This document shows, one piece after another, positions 24,880-38,889 of a stretch of 64,000 bases of DNA. Location of the stretch: contig JANSJX010000008.1 in NCBI GenBank assembly GCA_026168455.1, positions 2,081,001 through 2,145,000 on the forward strand, in the 5' to 3' direction. The notes under the pieces were generated by a model. The model was not told the DNA's origin and ran no database searches. It worked only from the letters and a program-made list of their open reading frames with translations. Position numbers and translations under genes: made by a program. Numbering within the stretch: position 1 is the stretch's first letter; every line of letters starts with the position of its first letter. The DNA is from Theocolax elegans (lineage: Eukaryota > Arthropoda > Insecta > Hymenoptera > Cerocephalidae).

Positions 24880-27800
24880 TTAATCTTTTGGCAATGCTGA
24901 ATCACTTTTTCCTCTGGAATAAACTTTTGTTGATTTGCTACCAAGCATCCTGTCGAGTAAGGACTGCTTGTTTCTTCGTCTGGCAGCAAGAACTTCGCGA
25001 CACAATTCATGAAAGGACTCAGCTACTTGTGCTACCTAAAAAACAGTAAAGTATTTTTTAACGAAAAATTGATATACACTATCATTTAAATTGAACTGAT
25101 TTATATATTAATTCATTCAGTTTGTTATTATTTTTTATGGTAAAAACAATTTCTTTATAAAAATTCAGATGACTAAAGCAAAATCTAGTAAATTCATGGA
25201 ACTTATTACAAATTACATTAAGATGTCGGACTCAAAAATGGTCATTCTTAAAATTGTTTTATAAATAAAACAACGAATTTTTAAAAAAATCCTGCCCATC
25301 AGGCCCCTATAATTGGTGGGTTGAAAGGTGTAGATCCCTACAATTTGGGTTCGACATTCCGTTAAATCTATACTGAAGTAATTTGTTTTGTTTTGTATCA
25401 AGGAATATACCTGTTCTGCAGCAGTAATTTCACTGAACCAGCATTCAAAGTCCTTAGCTAAAATTTCTCCTTCTTCGGTGCTGACTTGTCGCAGGTGAAT
25501 CATATCTGCTTTATTGCCAACAAGTGCAAGAGGCATAGCAGCTTCTGGATCAGCAACTGCTAGTGCTTCTTTTGCTTTACGGACAAAGTTAAAGGAACTT
25601 CTATCGGTTATCGAGTATACAAGAAGTAGTCCATCAGCCCATTGTAATGTTTCAATTGAAGGAAGCTCAACTTGGCTCTATTTAATAAATTTGTATATTA
25701 AATGATAATCCAACAAAAAATTAATAGAACGTTTGTTATTGATATTTAATTAATATATAATTACACAATTTATAAGTGATGCTATTGTATATCTTTGAAA
25801 AAATTTAAGAAAAAATTTAAGAAAAAGTTTACTAAAATTTCAATATTTAGTTTCTATAAGATATTTTGTATTAAAATATTTAAATTGTAGATAAATAATT
25901 AATTTGTAATATGTATTATTTAGGTACTAGCATACTATAATTTTGCCTTTTGCAAAATTGCGTTTGAAAAAACATTATTGTATTAATTAATTTATCATCA
26001 CGTTGAAAATATTTTTAATAAAAACATTGCACAGAGATTATTACGAAAACGACTGTTAATTTTAATTTTACTGCTCTAAAATTATGATTGCATCTGAATT
26101 CGTCGAAAGTCACGCATAATTATTACACGCGTACATGAAAGTAAAATACCTTTGGACACGTATCCAAAATCTCGAAAAGTATTGGCTCCCCGTCGACCAA
26201 AACTTCGTGTTTGTACTTTGTTTCTGAAAAATCGACGTAAAACGTTTAATTTAAATGCGAAAAATGATAAAGGACAAACCGACAAACGTGAAGTTGGGAA
26301 AAGGTGAATTTAGCGAAAGTCTAATTTGAAATGTCAGGGAAATAATATAGACGAGTATTTTGTCCGGCTGGTCTAATGTCAAATCGACTGACTCTTGATA
26401 AATTTAGATCACGGAAAGTCAACAAAGCGAGAGACGAATTGGAGAAAGAGAGGCAAGGCAAAGTCTGGCAATTTTTCAAAGTATCCACGTCTCCGGTATT
26501 TTGACTTGGCTACCTTGATCATCGGTAGTTCTTTCGACTGGCCAGAGTGCAGTTAAGGGGATGGGAGGACCTTGAGAATTTAAAAAACTTTTAGTATTTT
26601 TAATGCTCGTTTAAAATATTATTTCTTAAAGTCGGTTTGTACATTTTTCTTTTTTTTTTCTCTCAAATTATATTTAAGTATACCGAGAAATTTATTCGAG
26701 CTTACCAGCCTGATGATCATATTCTCCAATGTAACGTCTCGTCAAAAATCGAACTGTTAAGGCTGAAAAAAAGATAAAAAAAAAATAATAATAATAATAA
26801 TAAAGAGTATTAAAAAGCAGAGAAAACAACAATATCTCTCAACCATGGAATAATAAGATAAATTGAATTTAGTTTTTATCTGTATAACTAAATATGCAAT
26901 AGTATATACCTGTATACGCAACGTCTATTTAAGTGAAAATTCCCCGCGATATTTACTTATGTTCGAATGTGAAAATAATGTACCCATGAGAAAGAGAAAA
27001 TCGCGTGTAACGTATAAGAAATCAAACGAATCAAACGAATTTACATAATACCTACGACGATATCTTGTTATAAAGTGAAAGAAAAAAATAAGGGGAAAAA
27101 TATATGTATATAAGGGCTTGCTCTGGCAAGACCCACTGCGAATTCGAAACAAGTACCGCAACCTAGTGACCCGATTCGCGGTGTAACCGCACTATTTTTA
27201 CCCTACGGAGAGGCGAATATCTACCACGCGCATAAACATTACATATACGTATACAGATGCATACATGTACACACACACACACACACACACATAACGAGAG
27301 GAGTGCAATATATCGTTCGCTTCCGTTACTTTGCGACCGCGGTCCGCGACTCGCATCTTTAATTTCATTGACTGGAAATTGCATTAAGTACTCCTCACAT
27401 TTTCAACGATTGTCTCCTATACACTCGAAGAGAGCAAAATGTTTTGTAAAAATTACAAATACCATCTAGTTAGTAAATCACAGCAAATTACTATTGTTTG
27501 TATATTAAGATTTATAAAATATAACTAAAAAATTCATAAAGGTATTATTTGTATCATATTACAATATGAATTTTTTTCTCTGAAACTATTAATCTCAGGA
27601 GAAAATTGATAAAAATATTTTTTGTTGCAAATGAGAAGTGGAATCTATCAGTATTTTTAAAATTGTTATTTATCTTCTTGAATTTAAAAAGTTCACGTTT
27701 ATCGGCAACTGGCAGCCACGTTGAACTTATTTATTTTTGCAGTTAGCTTTAAAGAAATAAGTGTATATCTTTTATTTTATTAATTATGCCACTAAGCGGC

Positions 27801-30800
27801 TTGGTACACACAAAGTACATGTAATTCGAAGTATCTGTGATTTTTTTCAATAATATCAATTGTGCTGAATAATGTCAAAAATCAAAATATATGACTTTTT
27901 AGTGACTTAAGGTCGGTAAAAGTGCAATAATATTCAATTAATGGTTATAAATAAAATTTCTAATCTTAAAGGTATTAGTAACTTCTGTCATATCTAAGTA
28001 AAGCATCTAAAAATTTGTTTACAAATTCTAGGTTCGAAAAGGATTTGTTTAACAGAATATCAATAATTTTTAAATTTTCATTTGCTGATTTGGTATGCAA
28101 TGCCCCATATATATATACGAATGATTCAATTTCCGAAATATACTATAGACTAAATATTTGTTCAGTGGAGACCAATAAACGTTCCCTGACGTCTATACCT
28201 TCTGTCGGGCGAGTGCGAAAGAGGGTTTTCAAAATAATATTTTAAAATAAAAACACACACGCACTCTCTCACATCATATATATATATATATATATTTGAG
28301 CATCGACGTACATAATCGATGCGAAGTGGTACGTTCAATATATAATATAAGCCTTAAAATAACAGACACGTAGGAATACAACTTGAAAATCTTACTAAAA
28401 TTGTTCATTATCTATCACTCTTTTTTAAACGATTATATATATATATATAAATATATTTGTTCAATTTTTCGTTCTTACAATTCGCAACTAATTATTTATA
28501 TATAATTGCGTCATAGATCGTTGAGATATTAAAAACAATATAATAATATAACTATATTTTTTTTATTAGGTTTTAATAAACTTTTAAAGTGACGTATCGT
28601 TATTTTTATCCAAGTTTTACGACTTCCATATAAGCGGTACAAGAAACATAAAATACTACATTATATCGAAATAAAAAGAGGACGTTAAAAACAAAAAAAA
28701 AAGAACAGAGGCAGGCTGATTATTTTCCCCGGGGAACAATAATTTCGTTAGACGTTAGATTTTTAACGTTTGAGATTTATTTTATCGAGCGCAATTCATC
28801 GTTCATGATGTACATCGACGAGATATTTTTAAAAAATCGCCGTAAATACATTTATTATTACTACCGTAAAAACATTATTTTGTTTTAAAGAGATATTAAT
28901 ATATATATATATATATATATAAAGTTAATAAAAATAATTCGTCTAATCGCTTGAAACGATGTAATAACGAACGCGATTATGCATTAAGTTAAATCATATA
29001 TTGTATAAGTACAAAACCAAGAAAATAATTGGAATCGCACGCGTATAGTTGTAAAATTCAAGGTAATCCCCACCCCCCTCATATAACCTCGATGAAAAAT
29101 AGGAGGAGACTCTTTGGAAGATCGAAAACGATCCAGAAGCGAAGGAGCCGGAAATAGAGCCTTATCGCATTGTGTCGCTGAAAATATATTATTGGAGCTC
29201 TCGCGTAACGGGGAAATCGCACGAATCTAATGTCGATTGGCTGTACACATCTAGTTTTTATACGCTGAACTAAATGTACAATATTTCTTTTTTTCTTGTA
29301 GTTATATACATTTATATACGAAAATTCATGCACGAGCGTTATATATACAATTTGTTTTACTGCAATTTTTTTAATTATTTATGTATATCATATTTTGTAT
29401 TTGGACATTATAGTCTCGATCGTTTTGATTTAATTAAAGATTAAGGTGTATATTACGATGGTAATTTTAGTTTTAATTTTCATGTGATGTTTATATGTGA
29501 TAGGGCTTCTAAAATTTTATAATATGTACTTAGGAAAAGTTGTAGTTTTAATAAGCCTGATTATACACTAGTGAGACGAAATACCCTGTCTCTGATTTAA
29601 ATAACGATTTATTTCCGCGTAAAGAATTAACATATTAAACTTTGGGTTGTACGGAAAAAAAAGGTTTGTATGTAATATACGAGTAGATTTATTTAATTTC
29701 ATTACGGAAACATTACCAATCTTTTTTTAAATTCATAATTTCCTCGAAAATCTCTCTCACTACAAATATTCGTTATAATAATTCTAAAAACAGACGTTTT
29801 TTTCTTTAAATACAAAATCAATCCTTTACAAAAAAAAAAGACTGTAAATATATTTCGAATGCGTCGTTAATAAAGTGTCAATATCTCTATCCGAAACGTT
29901 AAAAAAAAAAAGTTCTTCGTGCAGTATCTCACCGACGTGAAATGTATTTATAATAAACTCGCACTTAAAATTCAAATGTCTCTATTTAGGAAGAAGGAAT
30001 TTTGAAAATATTATCGGGCGTGAAGCCAATAACGAAAGATGCGTGCCAAACGTTCGTATTTCTTTTTCTCGATCGTTATATTGTATATCGTATATAGCAG
30101 GAAATTTTGAAAACCCGCAAGCTCCGAAAGTCGAACGCGAGTAAAGCTCGCGTGTCGTCGCAATGTATTATAGTTGACCGCGCGCACACATTGCGTATAA
30201 ATAGCAGTCGCGATCTATGCACCTCTCTTTCCCTCTGCAGCTGTCGAGGTATAAACGACGACCGATTGAACGGAACTGTTGGTTACGGTTTAAGGATTAA
30301 AATGGTCATGTCCCGATTCTATATACTTATATTCTGTTTTCCTTTTCTCCTTTATGTATCCGTAACGATACGTTAATTTTTATTCGTACGCGGAGAGACT
30401 ATTTTCACCAAATTTTACAAAACTTTCAGTAATACGGTAACAGGTTACTAATACGAAAAATATTGTTGGACTTTTTGTAAAAATTAGAAAAAAATAAATA
30501 AATATAAATGAATATATAAAATGATTAGAATTTAAAAATAGTAAAAATTATAATAAAAATAATAAAAAAACTAGTAAAAATTCAGTTCAGTGATTTTTTG
30601 GTAATATTTACAGAAAATTTTACTAAAAGCTTTCTCTTCGTGTGCGTAAATATAAATCGAACTGAGCAACTTACATCTACGTATTACATATTGTTCAATC
30701 GCTTAAACAGGCGTATCAGTATCGTGATTAATTAAGCGATTCAACAAGATGTAATATATACATTATAAAAGTGAAAAAGAAAACGTTGATGATTCATTCG

Positions 30801-33800
30801 CCTAAGATTTATCTCGATGATAAAATGAGAGAACTGACGGAATTATTTATCCTGGGTGTATACCTTAAACACGTGCAGTCGTTACCGAAAATACACACGT
30901 ATATAGAGTTGGCTTAGCTCAGGGGCACCAAAACGCTCATTTCCTTATTTCCGCGAGAATCGTGCAGCTCCGTCACTTTCCTTCGTTCTATATATCCTCA
31001 TATATTTTCCCTTGAGAAACATTGTTTCTTTGCACAATACTTTGTCTTTTCAACCCGAATTTTTTTTTGTGAAATTACGAACACATACAAATATATTGAG
31101 ATTTTTATTTACACACAACTTACGTATATAGTTTTATTAAATCCAGCTGAATGCACGCGTTTGAGAAGGCATAAGAAAATAAGGTAGATCATGTTAGAAT
31201 TAGTTATATTGGTACTCGTTATATTATTGCGTTGCTTTGAATTATACTTAAAATGTCTTGCCGGAGAAAAATGTTTGATTATATAAATAACTATAATCTT
31301 TAGTAAAGGAGGGACAAATTGTCAAAGTAAGAAATCGTTGCTATATAGCATATGGTAAAATAGAATATGTATATCTGTTCATTTTGTTACTACTTCTATT
31401 AAGTATAACAATTTTTTTTAAAAGGATACGTCGGACCCTAAAATAGTAAATTTCTTTATTTTTGTTTAAGTAATGGGTATCAATTTTCAAAAACAGAACG
31501 TCAGGCCTTCGGGTTTTCTTTAAATATATACCGTCACATACCCAATTGTTGATCAATTAAGGTAAATCTGTACGTTCATAGAATAATTTTATGTTAAAAA
31601 AGCTAATAATTGTATATATTTAGACGGATACATAAAGTATAAGTATTAAACTTCCTTTTAGCCATCTCAGAAAAATAAAATAACAGCTATTTTTAAAGTA
31701 AGCAACAATCTAAGAAAAAAAAGCGGGAAGTACCAATTTCTGATCAGTAAATTTTCGGTACATATACCACATTCTATTTAAGTCTACTAAACAATTATTG
31801 ATTGTTTAACCTTCAAATTGTGCGTAGCAACGTTTAGATTTATGTAAATCTTATTATTTTATTGAAATAATACACTGATCAGAAATTGGTTCATGATCAA
31901 CAATTGGGTATGTGACGGTATATGAATTTTAAATTATATGTGAATTTTTTTCAAAATTTTTAACATGATGTTTGGGTTGGTAATATTTCTATTTTTCGAT
32001 TGAAATTACCGATAAAACATCGTTTACTCAAAACTGAACCAGGCAAGGCCCTCCCAAATGTTTAAAACTATCTTGGTGAATTTTTGCCTGATTTTTAAAC
32101 TACTTTTTTTTAACAAAACTTTTGAGTTGGAAAGGGAAGATCCCTGAAATTTGGGCCGACATGTCCTTAATCTGACATGTCCATAGTTTGTTCCTTTTTT
32201 CCTAAAGAGTACAGTAATTTTCAGTCAAATATTTTTCTCCATATACACGGAGAGAAAAATTTCAGTAAATTTCACTAAAATTTAAAAATAACTACCAAAA
32301 TTTTAGTAAAAATTTCTGCATTTTTGGTAATAATTAGTAGAGTTTCAGTAAAAGTTTCTAGAAATTTCAATAAAAATTGACAAAAAGTTTAGTATTTTCC
32401 TGCATTTTGCGAGTTTGTTACCGTGTTAGTGAACGTTTAGTAAAATTTACTGAAACTTCTCTCTCTCTCTCTCTCTGTGTATTTAACAAATCGTTTTCCA
32501 TCCTTATCCTTATTATAATTACTTTAAAACCATATTTTTTATTTGCTATAAAGCCAATATATGAGTTCAATTTTTTGGTAAGTATATAATACGTAATAAT
32601 TTAGGAACTACAACATGTATAGGATTGTTTGTATTCCAACGCTGACTACCTTGAATGATTAATAGTTGTAAATTGACTTAAATAATGTAAAAAAAGAATG
32701 TCAATTTAATGGAGATGTTATTGTTTTTCCTTACAGTTATTAGTTTCTTAGTAAAAATGGTATATTTTTTAGATATAGATTCAAATGATTCTTAAGTATA
32801 AAATTTTAATCTATTAGTTATCAATATTACAATATAAACAGATACTATAAATTTATTTCTGACGTTTTCTACCGTAAGTTTTTTTTATTTTATACGAATG
32901 TAGCTTATTTAAATTTTTTGACAATATAAATAATAATGATAGTAATAATAATTATAATAATAATATTAATACATATTTATTTACATTTCTCTTATTTCTT
33001 TTTACTAAAACAGTTACTGCATCAGTAAATAAAATCTTGATAATTTTTTAATTAGAGTAAAATTTCCGCAATGAAATAGAATTGCTGAAATCACAATGGA
33101 ATCGACAAGTTTTTTGTATTGAAAAATAATATATTTACTGCAGAAAAATATATTTCCTATATTATTTGGTTTACTTTATTTGTTTTCTTTTATTCTTACA
33201 AATCTTATGTAATACATAATACAATCGTTAAATATCGAGAAACACCTTCTGTGAAGGTGTAAAAATTTGCAAGTATGGTGTAATTTCAATCACACTTTTA
33301 CAATTGATATCTAATAGTTAATAATCTAATTTTAACGCACATCTTTTTTCTACTTGCAACAATACTTATTAAATTTGTTTGATTTTTAAGAAGATTTTGC
33401 AATAGAAAGTACTGAAATCGTAATGGAAACGACAAGTTTCTGTTTAAATTCCATTTCTGTTGAAAAATAACACATTTATTTCAGAAAAGTATATGCCCTA
33501 CATTATTTAGCTTACTATACTTGTTTTTTTTTATTCGAACAAATTTTATGTAATACACAATTCAATCGTTATATATCGAAAAATACCTGCGAAGGTGTAA
33601 AAAATCGCAAGTATGGTGTAATTTTAATCACACATTTGCAATTGATATCTAATAGTTAAATATCTAAGATTGACGCACATATTTTTTCTACTTAAAACGA
33701 TTTCTGTTGATAAATGACGCATCTTTTCAGAAAGGTATATAATACACAAAATTTATTTTATAATTTTTAACCCTGGAATGTCTTATAGCAATAAATAAAC

Positions 33801-34852
33801 AAAAGTATATTTAGAATAATATTCATTTGTGCGAAATTAATTTCTTCAAATCTAATAGAACAGAAATTTCTCTTTTTTATTGTTTTTAACCCTTATTTGA
33901 CACCCTGGGGTACAAGCTACACCAGCTTTTTTGTAAAAGTTATCGATCTTTCTATTTTTGTAAATATTTTAATTTTTTAAATAGAATTAATTTGAATTTT
34001 CGTTTATAAAACCTCTCTATGTAAGTTTGTAATGTTAGCTTCAAAGAAGTTTGAAGTTAATATGATCTATAGGTTAGTTGTTATAAATAATTTCTTTGCA
34101 TGGGGTACAATACACCTCAAACCTGTCAAGTACGTCACTCTACAGAAGTGTGTCAAGTAAGGGTTAAATAAAATAATTGCCTTTGTAGAAAATAAAAAAT
34201 GGTTTTTCAATAACTTAAATAAGGATGGAGAATTGTAGAGTTTTCACTTAAATAACAATATGTTTTTTTCTAACATTCAAGTCACTCGACATTGGAACAA
34301 AAATCATATTGTATACATGTAAAAGTTACAAAATACTAAATGACTTTCCCACTTGACAAACAACTGACACATTGATTTTATTTAAATATAGAAAAAGGTA
34401 TTCAATATAACCATAAGTACAGAGAAAAATAACTCATCAACATTCTTTTAAATTATTTTGTATATATATATAACTATTAAGCAATCATTTGACTTAATGT
34501 TGGAAAGAAAATCATCCTATACGAGTTATAGTTCATATATTAAAAATTACGTACTTGTCAAAGTATCGTATACATATATTGGCTTTATATAGAAAATAAA
34601 AACTGGTTTTAGAGTACTATAATCAGGATAGAGAACGATAAATTATTTTGGTCATTGTGGAAAACATTGAGATATCATATCGATAATACGTTAAAATTAT
34701 GAAAAAGAAAAAGGGAATTATTTAGGAATTAGAAGAGAACTAAGAAAGAACTTGCCACTTTTTCCAACTCCAGGAGCCCCGATCACCGCCACCTTTACCT
34801 CGCAAAGGGAGCTTTTCTTTCTTCGTATCCCTCTAATTGCATTAGACGTCAT
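24880..34852 (-). CDS. Ras-like small GTPase of the RERG/RASL group
   Basis: Five exons join in phase: 34,852-34,756, 26,762-26,706, 26,223-26,150, 25,677-25,411 and 25,035-24,880, giving 216 residues. The N-terminus is MTSNAIRGIRRKK, the P-loop GAPGVGKS (residues 25-32) and then LTVRFLTRRYIGEYDH. The switch region has FEILDTCPK where Ras has DTAGQ. ADGLLLVYSITDRSSF, LVGNKADMIHLRQVSTEEGE (G4 motif NKAD) and FHELCREV follow. The tail ends GKSDSALPKD without a CAAX box, so no prenylation is expected. RERG and RASL proteins are Ras relatives with altered switch residues and roles in growth control; which orthologue this is cannot be settled here. Intron 1 (8 kb) begins with GC instead of GT (AGTG|GCAAGT); the other introns are GT-AG. 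A TTG codon upstream of the ATG at 34,852 extends the frame but is unlikely to be used. Confidence 0.93.
30388..30647. repeat. MITE, ACGCGGAGAGA termini
   Basis: The left end ACGCGGAGAGACTATTTTCA and the right end (TTTCTCTTCGTGTGCGT) are imperfect inverted repeats. The inner blocks AAATTTTACAAAACTTTC and GAAAATTTTACTAAAAGC also pair. It resembles the element at 32,245-32,480. Confidence 0.5.
31525..31923. repeat. MITE with 30-bp perfect inverted termini
   Basis: The terminus TATACCGTCACATACCCAAT continuing into TGTTGATCA is repeated exactly in reverse complement at the right end. The 340-bp interior is AT-rich and lacks an ORF. A TA or TATA target is possible, because both ends abut TATA. 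Confidence 0.75.
32245..32480. repeat. MITE, ACACGGAGAGA termini, with expanded CT tract
   Basis: The left side reads ACACGGAGAGAAAAATTTCA then GTAAATTTCACTAAA. The right side reads TAGTAAAATTTACTGAAAC then (CT)n and GTGT. The CT run appears to be a microsatellite that grew out of the terminal GAGAG of the inverted repeat. Confidence 0.6.
33055..33740 (+). repeat. Tandem repeat, about 2 units of 330-340 bp
   Basis: Unit landmarks recur in order: GAAGGTGTAAAAA, GCAAGTATGGTGTAATTT, AATTGATATCTAATAGTTAA and GACGCACAT or AACGCACAT (33,255-33,345, then 33,592-33,680). The preceding block with CGACAAGTTT and TGTTGAAAAATAA is likewise repeated. A partial third unit starts near 33,705. No coding capacity. 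Confidence 0.7.
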
Positions 34853-35230
34853 GATCGGGACATTTGAAGTGCACGTTCTAGTCTCATCGACAAGTCGGAT
34901 GTACGAAATTACGCCTTGAAAAATCCAGTCTACGAACAACAAAAAATATAACGATATACTTACCGAGAGCGAAAATGAAAGCGTTGAGTTTCAGTATTAC
35001 TTTCAACGGCGTTTTCGTGTCTAGTTTTTCTTTTTTTTTTTAGTATACAGTTTAACATTCCGCGCGGCGATGCTTCTTTCCTATTCTCCCTCTCCCTTTA
35101 TATTTCCGGATCAAAGTGATTTTCCTTTGCTCATTTTTCGTTTTATTCTTCTATTCTTTTCTTGGGACGTTTATACGTTCGCAAGAGGAGGCATTGACCC
35201 CGTTACTTAGTTTCGCCCCTCGTATTTCGA
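34853..35230 (-). promoter_or_regulatory. Leader and probable promoter of the GTPase gene
   Basis: This GC-richer stretch immediately precedes the first coding exon. A consensus minus-strand donor (CTCG|GTAAGT, 34,963) lies here. The nearest acceptor (CGTAG, 34,930) would leave only a 34-base intron, too short to splice, so its role is unclear. Confidence 0.35.
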
Positions 35231-38200
35231 GAGGTGCACGTTAAAAGCTTTTTCGCATCAGAGAAAAGCCACAAACAGTTAAGTTACTTATGGGATGTGA
35301 ATTGAGTTTGTGGCTTATTTCATTATACCGCTCCAATTTCTAGTTTACATCTTTTTTTTTCCTTCCTCTACATATATATACCACGTCGTGTATACGCGAA
35401 TTAAGATTTCCAATCTGCAAAAGACTCTTTTTGCTTCCTCATGCATAGGAAGCTTTGTAATAGTACAATTTCTGGACTCGCTAAAAACATGTTATAAGTA
35501 TGTTTAAACATGTCAGGAGTCGAAGTCACGTGTTTTTAGAAAATGACTGTATAGATGTGTGTGTGTGTGATAAAAAAATCTAATAAAAAAAATATATCTG
35601 CTCTATTTTGGATTGACAAATTATTTCTAATTTTTTGTTATTTAAAAAAAAAATTATTTTTTATAATATTTTAGATTTTGAAAATTAATCAGTCTTCTAA
35701 TGGTCATAAACTGTAAACATTTCAAGTAATTATATAGATTAGTTTTGATTAAAAAAATTAAAATGTGTAAAAATTGGGGTTTTTATGTCGAACGTTTTCA
35801 GGAATAAAAATTATTATATTTTATTAATCCACTTAAAATTTTGGGAAAAGATAAACATTTTGGTAGTTTCGATCCCTATTGTTTTCCAGCACAAAATATC
35901 GATAATTACCTAAGTTATTAAGCATTATATATTTCTGTATAAAACGTTTGATTACTCACACTTATCTCTGAAAATAATTAATCAAATATGTTGAAAAAAA
36001 TCGTGGAAATAGAACATAATAATAACATAATACTGTAAAATTTCAAAATCTTTCAGGGATTAGTTTTTGAGAAAAAAATTACAAACTAAAATTAACAAAA
36101 TTAAAAGGATTATTTTTCAATTTCTTGAGGATCAGGTAGGTTTTTATTAACTTAAGTAAATAAAAAAACCCATTTTTACGTTATGTGCAAGAAATTCAAA
36201 AATAATCCTTTTAACTTTGTTAATTAACAATGGAAGGTGAAACACAAGTATTATCATTATTATAATCTAAAATGTAATTTTTATTAAAATTTTGTTTACT
36301 TATAAAGTAGTCTAATGTGGAACTAATTATATTTTTGGAAGAAAATGTTTTTAAAAAATCGAAAGAAAAGCAAAAAAAGATAATTTTGTTATATTTTTAA
36401 TTGATAACATAAAACGTTTTTTATGTCAGTTGCGAAAAATTCAATCTGTTTGAACAGAATTTACTTATGAATAAAAACCGCTGTCAATTAATTCATAATT
36501 ATGTGTTCAATATAATAATTTCATAGTATTTTTGAAAGAAAATGTTTTTAAAAAATTTAAAGAAAAGTAAAAAAGATAATTTTTCTATTTTTAATTGATG
36601 CCATTTAAAATTTTCTATGCAAGTTGATGAAAAAATTAATTCTATTGTACACAATTTTCTTATAATGAAAAAAAATTGTTGGAATATTTGCAAGAGAAGA
36701 TTATTATGAATAATATTAATTGACAATTGATAAAAAGACCTTTATTTTTCTATTTTAATCATTTTTTATTACATTTTTCATATAGATGAGTACTTTTTTT
36801 ATTACACAAATACATTAATTTTTGAGCTAGCTATAACTAGCTATATAAATTTCAATTAGAAAAGCATAATATTTTTCCAAAAAATTTTGTTTTCATTAAT
36901 TAAATAATACTATATTTGAATTAATTGGAAGCGATTTTTTTGCGTTTGCATTTACTTTGTTATATTGTAATTAATTGAGATATTTTTTCTCTTTTAAATT
37001 AAAAATACGAAAATACAGATATACGTGTGTGTGTGTGTGTGTTTTTAATTTGGCAAACTGCCACGATGTTTACGTTTGATACTAGCATTTAGAAATTTTA
37101 TGCTTTACACTTTGTTGGACAGTATAATTAAATATACGAATGAGTATATTTTCTCATTATTTTTGTTTACGTGAATTTTTATTTAACGTCGTGTTTGTGC
37201 TCTCCACATAAGTATACAATAATATTGTTAAAAAAATTGTGTTTCTTCGATATCTACTCCCCTTTAACAATTATATCGTTCATCACCCTCACTGTTTAAT
37301 AAAAATGTCAAAAATTTTGACAGTCATCTAATGATTACACGTAATACACATTCGATTGCGTAACTGAAGATACACTCAAAAATACACGAGATAAAGTACC
37401 AGTGACACTGAAGCACCGACAAATTGTTTACCTGAAATCGTCTATCCCTCGAGCTCCTTTCAAAATCTTAACCAATCCATCAACGTGTCCGTTGTTTAAC
37501 AAATATTAACCATCGTTCACATTTGACGAAACGAAGGAGAGTTATGTGGAATCAGGTTCATCTATCGATATACGCGATAAATTCACGTGCGCTTCGAGTA
37601 AAGTTTTTAAAAACGTTGCGCATCGTCCAACGCGTGTGTTGGCCTGAGCCCGACTGTCTTCTCTTGTCTTACACACGGTTGGTGTATAACTGAAACTGAG
37701 CGTTGCTGTTTTTCTCGTTATTTCTATAACGCCCAGACAGTGCCGCTTTGTCTAACTATATGCTACTCTCTAAGAACTGCGAATATTCTTTTCTAATTTA
37801 CACATTTATCACTGTTCGTAAATTACGACTTTTTTTTATAATAATCAATTATTACGCGTATTTGTTGTATTCTTGATATATATATGAAATTATATTAAAA
37901 GTGTACACTATATAATAATGTATCTAATTAACGTCAAAAATATACATAGATATATGTTATTGCGTTAAATATATATATATACAGAAAGAGAGAGAGAGAG
38001 AGATTTATTAATCTACTGAAGTGTACACGATGTACACTTATTAATTTTAATAATTCTTGATTTCTCTCCAGAAATTATTTTGAGGGTAACAGCTTTTAAA
38101 TATTTATAGATGCATTAAAATTATTATCTTAAAAAAATATAAATCGTTAACCGGATAAACTTATTTTGTGTATTTAATAACATATTATGCAAGTAAATTA

Positions 38201-38889
38201 TAATTTTGTATGCGCATGTACAATTTTTGGTATAAAGCATAATTAATTCTCTTTTATAACGTAGGTAGATAAATAAATTAATAAAACACGTAGAATAATG
38301 TACGTCGAACATATACTGCAAATGGTAAACGTTTATTGTTTGATGGTAAAGTAGAGCTCGAACGTTCGCTCGAGCAGTATTTTCTAACTACCCAGATAAC
38401 AGCAACGCCAAGCACAGATGTGCCGTTACGGCATGACCATCGGTATGACATCACTGTATGGTCAGCAGTAATTGACAGTACGTGGAGCCTGCACAGTGCT
38501 TTCAATATCACAAAATATTGGTGCTGAGTCCTTGTGCACCAAATTTAGGTTAGACTTCCTTGCATGGTAAAATTAAAATGCATAATTACTTTATGCAATT
38601 TTTAATTCACGCATGTATTCTATGTATCTGACAACAAAAATCTATAGGCTTGCACTAATTAATTTATATGCAATATTTCATTAAATATAATTATAAATCG
38701 AGATATTTCCTTACATCTTGTTATGGATTTTTAAACGTATATAAATTATTTTATTCTTACATATATAAGTATGCCAAGGTAGTTTAAAAACTTTGATAAA
38801 CAATGTAAATATTAATAATTGCATAAATTTAAATTTGCCGGACATAAATGTAGGAAAACATTTTGTTAAATCTAAAGTATACTGCATTG
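35231..38889. other. AT-rich intergenic stretch, no gene seen
   Basis: I see short repeats only. A direct repeat pair sits at 36,330-36,420 and 36,523-36,605 (both with GAAAATGTTTTTAAAAAAT). A small palindrome pairs AAAAGGATTATTTTTCAA with AAAAATAATCCTTTT (36,100-36,222). (GT)n runs lie at 35,558-35,570 and 37,025-37,041, and a retrotransposon-like (CT)n tail lies at 37,985-38,012. A somewhat GC-richer patch at 37,440-37,750 could be regulatory but has no ORF. Confidence 0.45.

Larger units (their letters stand above)
26763..34753 (-). other. 8-kb first intron of the GTPase gene
   Basis: It begins with GC (34,755-34,754, counted on the minus strand) and ends with CAG just before 26,762. No other gene is evident inside. 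It holds a (CA)n tract at about 27,269-27,290, TA repeats (28,278-28,296, 28,434-28,450, 28,904-28,921), a GC-richer patch at 27,120-27,360, three MITEs and one tandem repeat (listed separately), and a dispersed repeat at about 27,970-28,115. Confidence 0.75.

Noticed and set aside
34930..34963. Tiny intron in the leader of the GTPase gene
   Set aside because: Donor and acceptor look good, but a 34-base intron is below what insects splice.
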